A DNA stretch of 37,774 bases from contig NZ_SADV01000036.1 of assembly GCF_006864135.1 (NCBI RefSeq), forward strand, positions 1 to 37,774. The letters are read 5' to 3'. Below are positions 8,117 through 17,207 of this stretch, piece by piece (position 1 is the first letter of the stretch; each line of letters starts with the position of its first letter). The notes beneath the pieces are model-generated. The model saw only the letters and a list, made by a program, of their open reading frames with translations, did no database searches and had not been told where the DNA came from. Made by a program: the position numbers and the translations under genes. The DNA is from Lysinibacillus sphaericus. Lineage in GTDB: Bacteria; Bacillota; Bacilli; Bacillales_A; Planococcaceae.

Positions 8117-8134
8117 ACCCACTTCTCAACAAAA

Positions 8135-9220
8135 TCAAAGAACAGCTAATCCTTGTGATCCAAAATAAGGGAGTTGAGTCCAAGCAGCAACCTGCAATCT
8201 AACTAGACTTCCACCCTCTTGAATCGCAAATACGGAGACCGTTCCCTGATTTCCGTTAAGGGTGTAAAAATGCCGTCCATCTTTACTCACACCAACATCC
8301 ATTGGCAGTCCTGGAGTTGTTCCTATCGGTGTACTAGTAATCTGCCCTGCCACTGACAGGGCACCATTGGGATCGATCCGGTAAGTGGAAATAGTGCCAC
8401 TTAAAGTATTAGTTATGAATGCAAAACGTTCATCTCTTGTCGTGATTACCCAGCATGCTGTTTTATATCCGTTTGGTACAGAACCACTGGTCACTTGAAG
8501 AATCCCGTCGTTGCTCATTGAATAGGATGACAGGGCATTTGAACTTGCTTAAGTAACTAAGAGGATTCCAGAGGATAGAAAATAGGCACCCAATGGACCA
8601 TCACCATAAGAATCATTAACGATTGGTTCTGTAACCGTACCATTTTGATTTACGTTGAAAACACTAAAACGGTTTGAAGTATACTCGGTTACTAGGAGCT
8701 TACTACCATCATGTGTGAAAAGAACCTGAGCGGGCTCGGCATTGAAAGTGCTGAGAGAACGTGAGGAGTCAGCAATAGGAGTAAGGCGCCCGTGTTCATC
8801 TATGTGAAAACCCATGATGTTCGATGCATAATTGTTTGCGGCATTCCCTCATTAGCAACATAGACAAGATTACCTAACACATCTACACTATTAGGCTGAG
8901 CACCTCCCGATGGCTTCACGTCCACGAGAACGGGCACACCGCTGTCACAAATGATAAAACTGCTAATACTATGACTGCCTGCGTTCACTGCAAGAAGAAA
9001 ACGACCATCACGGGATAAGGTTAATGCTCCTTGTGACGTAAGGGGATCGACACCGTTGTTTGGGGTTGCCGCAGAGACTTTCCTTATGCCAGTATCTCTA
9101 CCATTAGTTGGATAGGCACCCACAAAGACGAGCATGCCATTTGTGTCCCTGTAAAAGGCCACTACTTGATTCATGACTTCATTATTCGTCATCATGTAAA
9201 CCATACTTACACTTGTTCAT
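8135..9220 (-). pseudogene. Lactonase-family (YVTN/6-phosphogluconolactonase-like) beta-propeller, broken by three lesions
   Basis: The minus strand encodes about 360 residues of a seven-bladed propeller with repeated blade motifs (TLSRDGRFLLAVNAGSHSIS; VLFTHDGSKLLVTEYTSNRF; DVGVSKDGRHFYTLNGNQG). The frame is interrupted three times. The ATG at 9220, with AAAGGAGG upstream, reads MNKCKY and then needs removal of one G near 9201 to join VYMMTNNEV. One A is missing from an A-run near 8838, so the frame passes from VANEGMPQ to NNYASNIMGFH. A TAA at 8549-8551 stands inside LLVT-x-ASSNALSSYS, probably once GAA. The pieces otherwise align end to end, so decay is recent, or sequencing indels contribute. 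Family members hydrolyse lactones or act as surface propellers. Confidence 0.85.
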
Positions 9221-9282
9221 ATAAAACATTCCTCCTTTACGTTTTCGATTCCCTGTTTTTTATTTAAAAACAACAATTAGCT

Positions 9283-9306
9283 TTTTTTCGTTAATAAAAA
9301 GCCGTT
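9283..9306 (-). terminator. Possible AT-rich terminator after the histidine kinase gene
   Basis: On the minus strand GGCTTTTT and an A-rich arm ending AAAAAGCT can pair around a short loop just after the kinase stop codon. The stem is AT-rich and no clean T-run follows. Confidence 0.35.
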
Positions 9307-9310
9307 ATTT

Positions 9311-10303
9311 TTAGGTTGAAATAGAAAAACAAAATGATGTCCCTTCTTCGTTTGAATGGAGTAAATAGCTTACTTGAAGAATTCTAGCGATGTCATCAAT
9401 GATCTTCAAACCTAGACCCCCACTAACACGATTTTGTTCAAAGCCAATACCGTTATCCATCATGAAAATCTTATTATCTTTTATTATTATCTCGAGCTTT
9501 GTAGCTTTTGAATGTTTCAAAGTGTTTTGGAACACATTATCGAACATTCGTTGTAGCCATAGTTCATTACTCGTCCATGTTAAATGGGTACCTACTGGAT
9601 GATAAATTAATTCAATGTTGTGCATTCTATATAAATAGCTCCACTTTTTTATCATCGTTTCTAACAATGTTGTGAGTTGCACTTCTTCCGTCACGATATA
9701 CGAATTCTCCAGTGTGTCTAAGGACTGCAAATTAAATTCATTCGTTAAGCTTGAGATATATTGAATTTGCTCATTCAAGGATTCCACCAATTTGGGTTGT
9801 TCCTGATAGTATTCTTCTAGATAAAATAATTGTAAGCGAATCGCAGTTAACGGTGTATTTATGTCGTGCCTTAGCTTTTGCAGTAGCTCTTTTTGTAGCT
9901 CCTGCTGTTGTTTAAGCTCTAATTCCCGATAAGTAGTTCGCTCAATTAGTATATTAACTGACTGAATTAACTGTCCAATTTCATCCTCACTGCCAACCTC
10001 TAATGTACTTAGGATTCTTTCATTACTCGCTAAGTCACGGATCGTTTTGTTTAACATATTAATTTTCGTTAGTAATGTATTGATCGATTTCGAAAATAAA
10101 AATGCTAGCAAACATAATGATAGGAAGAACACAATCAGCATCGTTGGATAGGCGGAAGATTCATGGAATGGAGTGCCTTTATTTCTAGTTTTAAAAGCGA
10201 ATTCGTAAAGAATAGACATCGACACACTGATCCCTAATAAGACGATTGGGACACTAACTATGGCCGTAAATAATAATAATCGATATTTTGTTTTTAATGT
10301 CAT
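9311..10303 (-). CDS. Sensor histidine kinase
   Basis: A 330-residue membrane kinase. Two transmembrane helices (about 8-32 and 53-71) enclose only ~20 outer residues, so it has no large sensor domain. It may sense within the membrane or through a partner. A HAMP-like linker follows (about 72-125). The dimerisation domain carries the phospho-accepting His146 (LRHDINTPLTAIR). The ATPase domain shows the N box (MFDNVFQNTLKHSKA), G1 (MMDNGIGFE) and G2 (GGLGLKII). Its ATG overlaps the response-regulator stop by 4 bp, so it is translated with that gene. Together with the hydrolase upstream it forms a three-gene operon. Confidence 0.9.
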   Translation of the reverse strand: MTLKTKYRLLLFTAIVSVPIVLLGISVSMSILYEFAFKTRNKGTPFHESSAYPTMLIVFFLSLCLLAFLFSKSINTLLTKINMLNKTIRDLASNERILSTLEVGSEDEIGQLIQSVNILIERTTYRELELKQQQELQKELLQKLRHDINTPLTAIRLQLFYLEEYYQEQPKLVESLNEQIQYISSLTNEFNLQSLDTLENSYIVTEEVQLTTLLETMIKKWSYLYRMHNIELIYHPVGTHLTWTSNELWLQRMFDNVFQNTLKHSKATKLEIIIKDNKIFMMDNGIGFEQNRVSGGLGLKIIDDIARILQVSYLLHSNEEGTSFCFSIST

Positions 10304-10971
10304 TTCTTTATGTAGGTATTTAATCGATACCCTTCTCCGTAAATATTTTGTAGGATGGTACCTGATGAATCATGAATTTTCGTTCTGATCTTTTTGATGT
10401 GAACATTGATGATATTTTGATTTCGATCTTCAAGTGGCCATAAATAGTCAAAAAAATGATCCTTCGTTAACACCCTATCCTTGTTGTCAACTAAATAAAA
10501 GAAGATTTTACGTTCGATTGCTGTTAATGAAATTTCATCATGTATATTATTTTCATATAATTTACGATGCTCGATATCAATCAATAGATGTTGGATTTGC
10601 GTGAATGTTCCATATTGCTGCTCTAGCATTTTCTGCATTCTTAAAAGGAGCTCTCTCGGATCAAATGGTTTTGTCATATAGTCTTCCCCTACGGTTAACC
10701 CTTGAAGCTTGCTCTCTATATCATTACGCGCTGAAAGAAAAATAATGGGGATATTTAAGCCTAGGCTTTTAATGTTCTTTGTCAGCTGGTAGCCATCTTC
10801 TCCCGGAAGCATTATGTCCATTATGACTAAATCAATTTGATAGATTATAGTCGTAATTTCTCGTCCATCGGTTTTCCATACAACGTCGTAACCTTCACGT
10901 TGTAGTATTTTTTGCATCAAGTCACCAATCATTTGGTCGTCTTCTACTATTAAAATCTTAAATCCTTTCAT
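10300..10971 (-). CDS. OmpR/PhoB-family response regulator
   Basis: A 223-residue DNA-binding response regulator. The receiver domain has the acidic pocket (VEDD, residues 9-12), phospho-acceptor Asp52 (VIMDIMLPGEDGY), Ser80 and Lys101 (MTKPFD). The C-terminal winged helix (about 125-220) includes LTAIERKIFFYLVDNKDRV and the closing IYGEGYRL. It lies 5 bp after the hydrolase gene and overlaps the kinase by 4 bp. The targets are unknown; the upstream hydrolase may be one. Confidence 0.92.
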   Translation of the reverse strand: MKGFKILIVEDDQMIGDLMQKILQREGYDVVWKTDGREITTIIYQIDLVIMDIMLPGEDGYQLTKNIKSLGLNIPIIFLSARNDIESKLQGLTVGEDYMTKPFDPRELLLRMQKMLEQQYGTFTQIQHLLIDIEHRKLYENNIHDEISLTAIERKIFFYLVDNKDRVLTKDHFFDYLWPLEDRNQNIINVHIKKIRTKIHDSSGTILQNIYGEGYRLNTYIKK

Positions 10972-10976
10972 TACCT

Positions 10977-11960
10977 CTACCTTTCTTTGCTGCCAACTTT
11001 TGTCTCCATAAATGCTATCGCAAGATTATAAATCTCATCAGGCTTATATAAATAAATACTATGAGTACCATTTAATTCTTTCACTTCCGCTATGTTAATT
11101 TGCTTGGCAAATTCCGCATATTTCTGGCTATGGTACTTCGTAAATTTTGAATCTTTATTTTGTTCAGCAATAGCATCTATTAATAATATCGGTGTCTCTT
11201 TTGGTTTCGGAAGCGCTTCTGATTTTAAACTATTTTCGTACACATGCAGTAGCTCATTCTTCATATCATCATTAAAAACTTGTTTATAGGATAGTGCCTT
11301 ATATATTTCTTTTTCTTCCTCCGATAAAAATGGTTGCTTCATTACTTCTGGATTATACACTTGCGAAGGTGTTAATCGATGTACGCCTAATTTCGTTAGT
11401 AAATTCATTCCCTTAACAGTCCATAAATCGATTACTCCCATTTTATGCTCCGCATATTGACTTGGCAAACCTATATCAAGTGCAATAATCCCCTTAATTT
11501 CTTCCGGATATTTTTGTGCCCAATAAATAGCTTCAACACCTGAAATGGAATGCGGTACTACTATATAAGGAGGTTTATTTCCACTTTTCAGGAGCGCTTC
11601 TCTCGTCTGTGCTAATAGTGTATCAATATCTCGTTCGTCCTTCGAGACATCGCTGTACCCATAGCCCGCTCTTTCAATAACAGCAATCTTATGTCCTTGA
11701 GAAAATTTACTGTACAGCCCTTTCAGTTCATAAATCGGTGCCGCAACTCCTGAGCCTGCCATAAACACATAAGTATCCTGACCATCCCCCTCAGTGTAAA
11801 CATTGATTTTTTGATGATCGACCTCAACAAGTGTTCCGTTAGTATCTAAAAGTTTGGATTCCTTACTAAGCTGATATCGATCATAGCTGAATATCGCCAC
11901 TAGTCCAATAAGTATAACTGCAATAAAGTAGATAGCTATTATCTTAACTATTTTTCTCAT
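10977..11960 (-). CDS. Membrane-anchored alpha/beta hydrolase
   Basis: A 327-residue protein with one N-terminal transmembrane helix (residues 4-25); the alpha/beta-hydrolase domain probably lies outside the membrane. The oxyanion region is MAGSGVAAP (67-75). The nucleophile elbow is PHSISG, with Ser138; the first glycine of the usual GxSxG is proline here. Catalytic His300 is in NGTHSIYLY. Asp162 (LDIG) or Asp262 (LIDA) could complete the triad. The substrate is unknown. It is the first gene of an operon with the two-component pair, five bases before the response regulator, so the hydrolase and its regulators are made together. The gene is AT-rich and preceded by a GAAAGGGG ribosome binding site. 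Confidence 0.8.
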   Translation of the reverse strand: MRKIVKIIAIYFIAVILIGLVAIFSYDRYQLSKESKLLDTNGTLVEVDHQKINVYTEGDGQDTYVFMAGSGVAAPIYELKGLYSKFSQGHKIAVIERAGYGYSDVSKDERDIDTLLAQTREALLKSGNKPPYIVVPHSISGVEAIYWAQKYPEEIKGIIALDIGLPSQYAEHKMGVIDLWTVKGMNLLTKLGVHRLTPSQVYNPEVMKQPFLSEEEKEIYKALSYKQVFNDDMKNELLHVYENSLKSEALPKPKETPILLIDAIAEQNKDSKFTKYHSQKYAEFAKQINIAEVKELNGTHSIYLYKPDEIYNLAIAFMETKVGSKER

Positions 11961-12034
11961 ATAATTCCCCTTTCAGTTGATACTGTAAGAATAAACAATA
12001 AAAATAAATATCTAATTAATTTTTGGCAGAAAAT

Positions 12035-12075
12035 AAAAAAACTGTCTAATAAGTTTTTACACACTTAATAGACAG
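12035..12075 (-). terminator. Intrinsic terminator of the ABC exporter operon
   Basis: Minus-strand arms CTGTCTATTAAGT and ACTTATTAGACAG form a 13-nt stem with one mismatch around a short loop, followed by TTTTTTATTT. Confidence 0.92.
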
Positions 12076-12086
12076 CCTTCTCTATG

Positions 12087-13898
12087 TTATTCCACTTGTT
12101 CCAGCAAAAGTTTTTGCTGGAGATTACTATAAATACCTTGTTTTTGCATGAGCTGCTCGTGATTGCCCTGCTCAACAATTTCACCTTGTTGAATAACAAG
12201 AATTTGGTCAGCATTTTCGATTGTTTTTAGACGGTGCGCAATAACAAAGCTTGTGCGCCCCTGCATTAAATGCTGGAGACCTTTTTGAATATCAACCTCT
12301 GTTTGCGTATCCACACTGGATGTAGCTTCATCTAAAATCAAAATATCCGAATTTTCTAAAATTTCCCGGGCAATAGCCAATAATTGTCGTTGACCTTGAC
12401 TTAAGTTTGCCCCACCTGCTTGTACAGGTGTATCATATTGTGCCGGTAAATATTTAATAAAATTATGGGCATTCGCGATTTTCGCCGCTTCTTCCACCTC
12501 TTCATCTGTAGCATCAAGTTTACCGAAACGAATATTTTCACGAATCGTTCCAGAAAATAAATACGTATCCTGCAAGACAACACCCACTCGTTGACGGATC
12601 GTTGCCATTTTATAATCTTCAATATTATGACCATCAATCAAAATTTCCCCTGCATCGACATCATAAAATCGAGTTAACAAATTGATAATCGTCGTTTTCC
12701 CTGATCCGGTTGGGCCAACAAGTGCAATCGTTTCACCAGCCTTGGCATGGAAGCTAATATTTTTCAGTACTGGCTTCTCTGGCACATAACTGAAGGATAC
12801 ATGTTGAAATGACACATCCCCTTTTAAACTTTGACAATCAAGGGCCTGTTTTTTATCAGCTACTTCCGATGGTTCATCTAAAATTTCGAAGACTCGTTCC
12901 GCCCCAGCAATCGCTGACTGGAATGTATTCAAAAGGTTAGATAGCTGATTCAGTGGACGGAAAAATTGACGTGTATACGTGACAAATGCGGCAATAACCC
13001 CAACCGAAACGATACCCTTTACCGATAAAAATGCTCCTGTGCCAATAACAACAGCTAAACCTAAGTTATTCATAAAGTTATTAATTGGGCCTAGTAAACC
13101 AGAAGTAATTTCTGCTCGTTGCGCTGAGTTACGGAGATTTTCGTTCTGTTTATGGAACGTTTCAATCGTTTGTTGTTCTGTTCCAAAAAGCGTCACAACC
13201 TCCGCCCCCGTAATCATTTCCTCAATATAACCGTTCAGCTTCCCTAAATCACGTTGACGTGCAGCATAGTTTTTACTACTACGTTTAATAATCTGCTTCG
13301 TCGTAAAAACAATTAGAGGAATAATAATCAGTGTTACGATTGCTAGCTGCCAACTTAGAGAGAACATAGCAATACTAACACCAATTACCGTTAGCACCGA
13401 CGATACGATTTGTGTCACACTTTGTGCAAGTGCCGTATTTAAATTATCGATATCATTTGTTACACGGCTCATTAAATCACCGAGTGCTCGCTGATCGAAA
13501 AATCTCAGTGTTAATGTTTGTAGCTTTTTAAATAGTTCTAGTCGCAATGTCCGAATTGTTTTCATCGCCACATGAATCATGACATATGTTTGTAGCCACG
13601 TAAAAATAGACGCTGCAGTATAGATAACTGCTAGCACAACTCCTAGACGAATCGTACCAGCAATGTCCTTTTTCATAATATATTCATCAACGATATGTCC
13701 GATTAAGTACGGCCCTGCTAAACTTAAAAATGTAGAAGCTACTACAAAAAAGATAGAGAAATAAAGTCCTATTTTTTGTTGCTTCACATATTGCCATACA
13801 CGATTAATCGTTACTTTTTGATTTTTCGCCTTTTCAGTTGGACCAGCCATACGTGGTCCACGTCCAAAATTCATTTGCTTTGGTTGACTTTTACTCAT
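12087..13898 (-). CDS. ABC exporter, half-transporter with consensus ATPase site
   Basis: A 603-residue fused membrane/ATPase protein of the type I exporter (multidrug/lipid) family, resembling B. subtilis YfiC-like subunits in length and order. Six transmembrane helices span about 40-330. The nucleotide-binding domain has Walker A GPTGSGKTT (Lys401), Q-loop LQDTYLF, signature LSQGQ (499-503, altered from LSGGQ), Walker B ILILDEATSS with catalytic Glu524, and switch His555 (VIAHRL). Its start overlaps the stop of the partner gene by 4 bp. The intact Walker B and His, with an altered signature, are exactly what is expected of the consensus-site partner in a heterodimeric exporter. The substrate is unknown. 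Confidence 0.93.
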   Translation of the reverse strand: MSKSQPKQMNFGRGPRMAGPTEKAKNQKVTINRVWQYVKQQKIGLYFSIFFVVASTFLSLAGPYLIGHIVDEYIMKKDIAGTIRLGVVLAVIYTAASIFTWLQTYVMIHVAMKTIRTLRLELFKKLQTLTLRFFDQRALGDLMSRVTNDIDNLNTALAQSVTQIVSSVLTVIGVSIAMFSLSWQLAIVTLIIIPLIVFTTKQIIKRSSKNYAARQRDLGKLNGYIEEMITGAEVVTLFGTEQQTIETFHKQNENLRNSAQRAEITSGLLGPINNFMNNLGLAVVIGTGAFLSVKGIVSVGVIAAFVTYTRQFFRPLNQLSNLLNTFQSAIAGAERVFEILDEPSEVADKKQALDCQSLKGDVSFQHVSFSYVPEKPVLKNISFHAKAGETIALVGPTGSGKTTIINLLTRFYDVDAGEILIDGHNIEDYKMATIRQRVGVVLQDTYLFSGTIRENIRFGKLDATDEEVEEAAKIANAHNFIKYLPAQYDTPVQAGGANLSQGQRQLLAIAREILENSDILILDEATSSVDTQTEVDIQKGLQHLMQGRTSFVIAHRLKTIENADQILVIQQGEIVEQGNHEQLMQKQGIYSNLQQKLLLEQVE

Positions 13899-15628
13899 TG
13901 TTGTACACCAGCCTTTTGCTGTGAAGCGTAAATTGCTTGGTATGGTTTATTATTTTGCAATAACTGTTGATGTGTACCTTGACCTACAATTTCGCCGTCC
14001 TCTACTACAAGAATTAGGTCCGCCTGTTGAATAGAAGCAATTTTAGACGCTACGATAAACGTCGTTGTATCTTTATATTGATTGCCAATAGCTTGCTGGA
14101 CATGTTTTTCAGAGGCGCTATCAAGAGCAGATGTTGTATCGTCCAACACTAAAATAGCTGGTTGTCTTACGAGTGCACGCGTTAACGCTAATCGCTGCTT
14201 TTGACCGCCAGAGAGATTGGTTGCCCCCTGTGAAAGTTCATATGCTACACCTTTATCCAGCCGGTCCACAAATTCAGTGGCACATGCTGCATCAAGAGCT
14301 TGCTGTAATTCCTCTGACGTTGCATCCGCTTTACCAAGACGAATATTATTGTCAATTGCACCTGAGAACAGTAATGCTTTTTGAGAGGTAAAGCCGATAT
14401 GTTTACGTAAAGTTGATATTGCATAATCATTTAGCGGCTTTCCATCCAAGTGGATTTCTCCACCAGTCGGGTCAAACAAACGTGGTAATAGTTTCACTAA
14501 TGTTGATTTTCCACTACCTGTTTTGCCGATAAGACCTACCGTTTGCCCCGGTTTTACTGAAAATGTAATATTTTTCAGCACATCCTCCGCCGATTCATAA
14601 TAACGATAGCTCACATTGTGAAAGTCAATCGCCCCTTGAATTGGCGAGGTAAGTGGATTTTCTGCTTCCTTTACTGCTACTTCTTTATTTAAAACATCCA
14701 CGATACGCTCTCCTGAAGGAATAGCTCGTGCAATTTGCATTAGCACCATGCTAGAAGTCATCAAACCATTTAAAATAATCGTTAAATAGTTAATAAATGC
14801 GAGGATGATCCCAACCTGTAATGTACCAGCTTCTACTTTAATTGCACCAAGCCAAAGTGCTGCTACAATGCCTAGATTGACGACGAACATTGTAAACGGC
14901 ACAAGTACACCAACAATTTGCTCTGCTGAAATAAAGCGCTTCGTCAGCGTCTCATTTAGCCCGCTAAATTGTTCAATCTGTTGCGTTTCACGACGGAACG
15001 CCTTCACAACATGAATCCCCGCTAAATTTTCCTGAAGCTTCGTATTAACACCATCAATCGCTTCCTGCACTCTTCGGTATAGGACACCTGAGTACTTTGT
15101 GAAAAAGTACATCGCAATAATTAATATCGGTACAATAATAAGAAGTATAGAAAATAGCTCGCGTGCTGTCACAAAAACAATAATGACCGCTCCAATAAAT
15201 AATAGAGGACCACGTACAAAAATACGCAATGTCATCATAAACGCACGCTGAACACTTTCCACATCACTCGTTAAAATCGTAATGAGCTTCCCTGTTGTAA
15301 AAGCGTCACGCTCCTTTGCCGAATACGTCATCATTTTTTCATACAGTGATTGACGAACATCCGATGCAAAATGGATCGCTGCCTTTGAACTATAATAGGA
15401 GCAACCTATCCCTCCAACAAGTCCAAATACCGCACTCATTAGCATCCAAATGAACATTTTCAGCACATATGGATTGTCGCTATTAGCAATACCTGTATCG
15501 ATCATATGCTGCATAATAGTCGGCTGTAGTAAATCCATCGTTACCTCTAGTACCATTAATAATGGCGCGATCAAGGTAAAAAATTTATAGGGTCCTAAAA
15601 ACCCTCCTAACTGTTTAATTGCCTGCAT
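13895..15628 (-). CDS. ABC exporter, half-transporter with degenerate ATPase site
   Basis: A 577-residue partner subunit (YfiB-like by length and order), first gene of the operon. ATG 15628 is used because GGAG lies nine bases before it; an upstream in-frame GTG has no usable site. Six transmembrane helices span about 15-300. The ATPase domain has Walker A GKTGSGKST (Lys374) and a canonical LSGGQ (472-476). Its Walker B reads ILVLDDTTSALD, with Asp497 in place of the catalytic Glu, and the switch position is Ser528 (IVASKI) in place of His. This is the non-hydrolysing site of a heterodimer. A Fur-box-like sequence overlaps the promoter, hinting at iron control. Confidence 0.93.
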   Translation of the reverse strand: MQAIKQLGGFLGPYKFFTLIAPLLMVLEVTMDLLQPTIMQHMIDTGIANSDNPYVLKMFIWMLMSAVFGLVGGIGCSYYSSKAAIHFASDVRQSLYEKMMTYSAKERDAFTTGKLITILTSDVESVQRAFMMTLRIFVRGPLLFIGAVIIVFVTARELFSILLIIVPILIIAMYFFTKYSGVLYRRVQEAIDGVNTKLQENLAGIHVVKAFRRETQQIEQFSGLNETLTKRFISAEQIVGVLVPFTMFVVNLGIVAALWLGAIKVEAGTLQVGIILAFINYLTIILNGLMTSSMVLMQIARAIPSGERIVDVLNKEVAVKEAENPLTSPIQGAIDFHNVSYRYYESAEDVLKNITFSVKPGQTVGLIGKTGSGKSTLVKLLPRLFDPTGGEIHLDGKPLNDYAISTLRKHIGFTSQKALLFSGAIDNNIRLGKADATSEELQQALDAACATEFVDRLDKGVAYELSQGATNLSGGQKQRLALTRALVRQPAILVLDDTTSALDSASEKHVQQAIGNQYKDTTTFIVASKIASIQQADLILVVEDGEIVGQGTHQQLLQNNKPYQAIYASQQKAGVQQ

Positions 15629-15661
15629 TCTTTCGTCTCCGTTCTTCTCTTTCACACCTTA

Positions 15662-15684
15662 ATTATAACTGAAAATCATTCTCA
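15662..15684 (-). promoter_or_regulatory. Fur-box-like operator over the -10 region of the ABC exporter operon
   Basis: TGAAAATCATTCTCA (15670-15684) matches the 7-1-7 Fur consensus TGATAATNATTATCA at 12 of 14 defined positions. Directly next to it on the minus strand is a perfect -10, TATAAT (15662-15667), about 35 bases before the operon start codon. No good -35 is seen. A repressor at this site would block the promoter. Confidence 0.5.
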
Positions 15685-15701
15685 AGTGGTAATTAATTTT
15701 T

Positions 15702-15768
15702 CGTGTCTCGTAATATTCGAGACACGGTCAATACCATGCGAATAACCCTCTATTTAGAAACAGAGGGT
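15702..15768. other. Two hairpins in the gap before the TPR gene
   Basis: CGTGTCTCG/CGAGACACG (15702-15726) and ACCCTCT/AGAGGGT (15745-15768) are perfect stems. The second is followed on the plus strand by GTATTTT. Neither serves an obvious upstream gene on its strand. Downstream, 15822-15870 holds GC-richer sequence resembling the repeat at the right end of the window. Confidence 0.5.
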
Positions 15769-15930
15769 GTATTTTCCTATTTTTCCATTATAATAATTAT
15801 AGGTAATAATTGGGGTTGAATTCCGTTCCGACTGAGCGCTTTCCTAAGGGCGTCCAGTGGCCCACCGCAATAAAATTATCTCTAACTTTTGATATGAGCC
15901 CTTAAATTAAAGCTGAAACGAGGATGAATC

Positions 15931-16992
15931 ATGGAAAACACTATACATAGAGCATTACAACTACGAAGACAAGGAAAACTACAAAAATCGAAAGAAATGT
16001 TTTTGACATTATTATCAAATGATCCACTCAATCCCTCCCTCCACTATCAATGTGCACGCAGCTTTGATATTTTAGCTGAAGAGACAAAGGCAATGCCATT
16101 TTATGAGAAGGCGATTGAATTAGGTTTATCAAATGAAGAACTTGAGGACGCATACGTCAAATTAGGATGCATTTATCGAACACACGAACGTTTTATAGAG
16201 GCAAAAAAACTATTTCAAGATGCAACTTGTAAATTTCCTAATAAAGAACAAATGAAAGTATTCTACGCGATGGCATTATACAACTTAGGAGAGCATGCTG
16301 AAGCAATGGGTTTCTTAATTCAAAATCTCACTTATACAACAACCAATCAAGATATACTAAAATACTATCGAACAATTACTTATTTAGGTAATCGATTAGA
16401 TTCTAGTAGCGATGAAATTATCAATCTTGATAAAAATCATCAATTACAGCCTTCTACTGAATCTATCGTAGAAAAGGTAATGAAGAGGCTAAATGGTGTT
16501 GCTATTGGATATTTTGATACTGGTATAGGTTTTGAATATGATAATTATTATCGTTATTTTAATGATGATGATTTCGAAACACGAAAATGTGCATTGGCCG
16601 CTTTTACAGTAATGCTCGGTACATGGCATGCTCTCAGTGGCTTTACTTTTATTCCACAACATGACCGAAAATATTTAGGTGGATATGATCCAAATGAACC
16701 GTTTCATGAATTGAATAATTACATCGAAGCCTTCGTTGCTCATCATCAACATATAAAACGAGATTTCCCTGTGATGTTTACATATATTATTGAATTTTTA
16801 ATTTCTATTGAAGAAGAAAGAAAAGTACCGTATGAAAAATGGTTTCCAGAATTAGATGCTCATCTCGTTCAACGATTGAGAGATGAAGTATTACTTCCCA
16901 ATAAATTACTTTTAGAAGCCCCTACTGAATACAAATACTTTTTAAGGGAAGCTGGTATTTCACCATTTTTCGAAGAAGATTTTTTTGAATAA
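15931..16992 (+). CDS. TPR protein with an unrecognised C-terminal domain
   Basis: A 353-residue soluble protein. Residues 1-165 are tetratricopeptide repeats of the Bacillales TPR_5 type (ALQLRRQGKLQKSKEMFLTL; then LHYQCARSFDILAEETKAMP; YALGEHAEA-like repeats). Stand-alone relatives usually end at about this point. Here a further ~180 residues follow after a short linker. That part is rich in aromatics and acidic residues (FDTGIGFEYDNYYRYFNDDD, TWHALSGFTFIP, a helical EAFVAHHQHIKRDF) and ends FFEEDFFE. No known fold is recognised in it. The start follows GAGGATGAATC. The gene stands alone on the plus strand. A protein-interaction role is inferred from the TPRs. Confidence 0.75.
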   Translation: MENTIHRALQLRRQGKLQKSKEMFLTLLSNDPLNPSLHYQCARSFDILAEETKAMPFYEKAIELGLSNEELEDAYVKLGCIYRTHERFIEAKKLFQDATCKFPNKEQMKVFYAMALYNLGEHAEAMGFLIQNLTYTTTNQDILKYYRTITYLGNRLDSSSDEIINLDKNHQLQPSTESIVEKVMKRLNGVAIGYFDTGIGFEYDNYYRYFNDDDFETRKCALAAFTVMLGTWHALSGFTFIPQHDRKYLGGYDPNEPFHELNNYIEAFVAHHQHIKRDFPVMFTYIIEFLISIEEERKVPYEKWFPELDAHLVQRLRDEVLLPNKLLLEAPTEYKYFLREAGISPFFEEDFFE

Positions 16993-17010
16993 CTGTGATA
17001 AGCCATGTAG

Positions 17011-17133
17011 GTAACAACTGGCCAAATACTCGGAAAAGTAGGAAACTCGAATAATACAAGTGAACCACATTTACACATTCACGCCGAAAAGGATGGGAAA
17101 GGTGTACCGATAACATTTAATGATGATTTTTAG
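17011..17133 (+). pseudogene. C-terminal fragment of an M23 (LytM-type) peptidase
   Basis: An open stretch after a TAG reads VTTGQILGKVGNSNNTSEPH and then LHIHAEKDGKGVPITFNDDF before the TAG at 17131-17133. GxIxGxVGNSxNTSEPHLH is the hallmark end of M23 metallopeptidases; HLHIH carries the catalytic and zinc-binding histidines. The first zinc ligand region and the rest of the enzyme are missing, and there is no start codon, so this is a dead remnant between two intact genes. Confidence 0.8.
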
Positions 17134-17207
17134 TGCGAAATAGATTGGTTTGATAATATTAACGATAAATAAAAATGGTTAAATTCTCAAAAGAGGGTGG
17201 ATCACGA

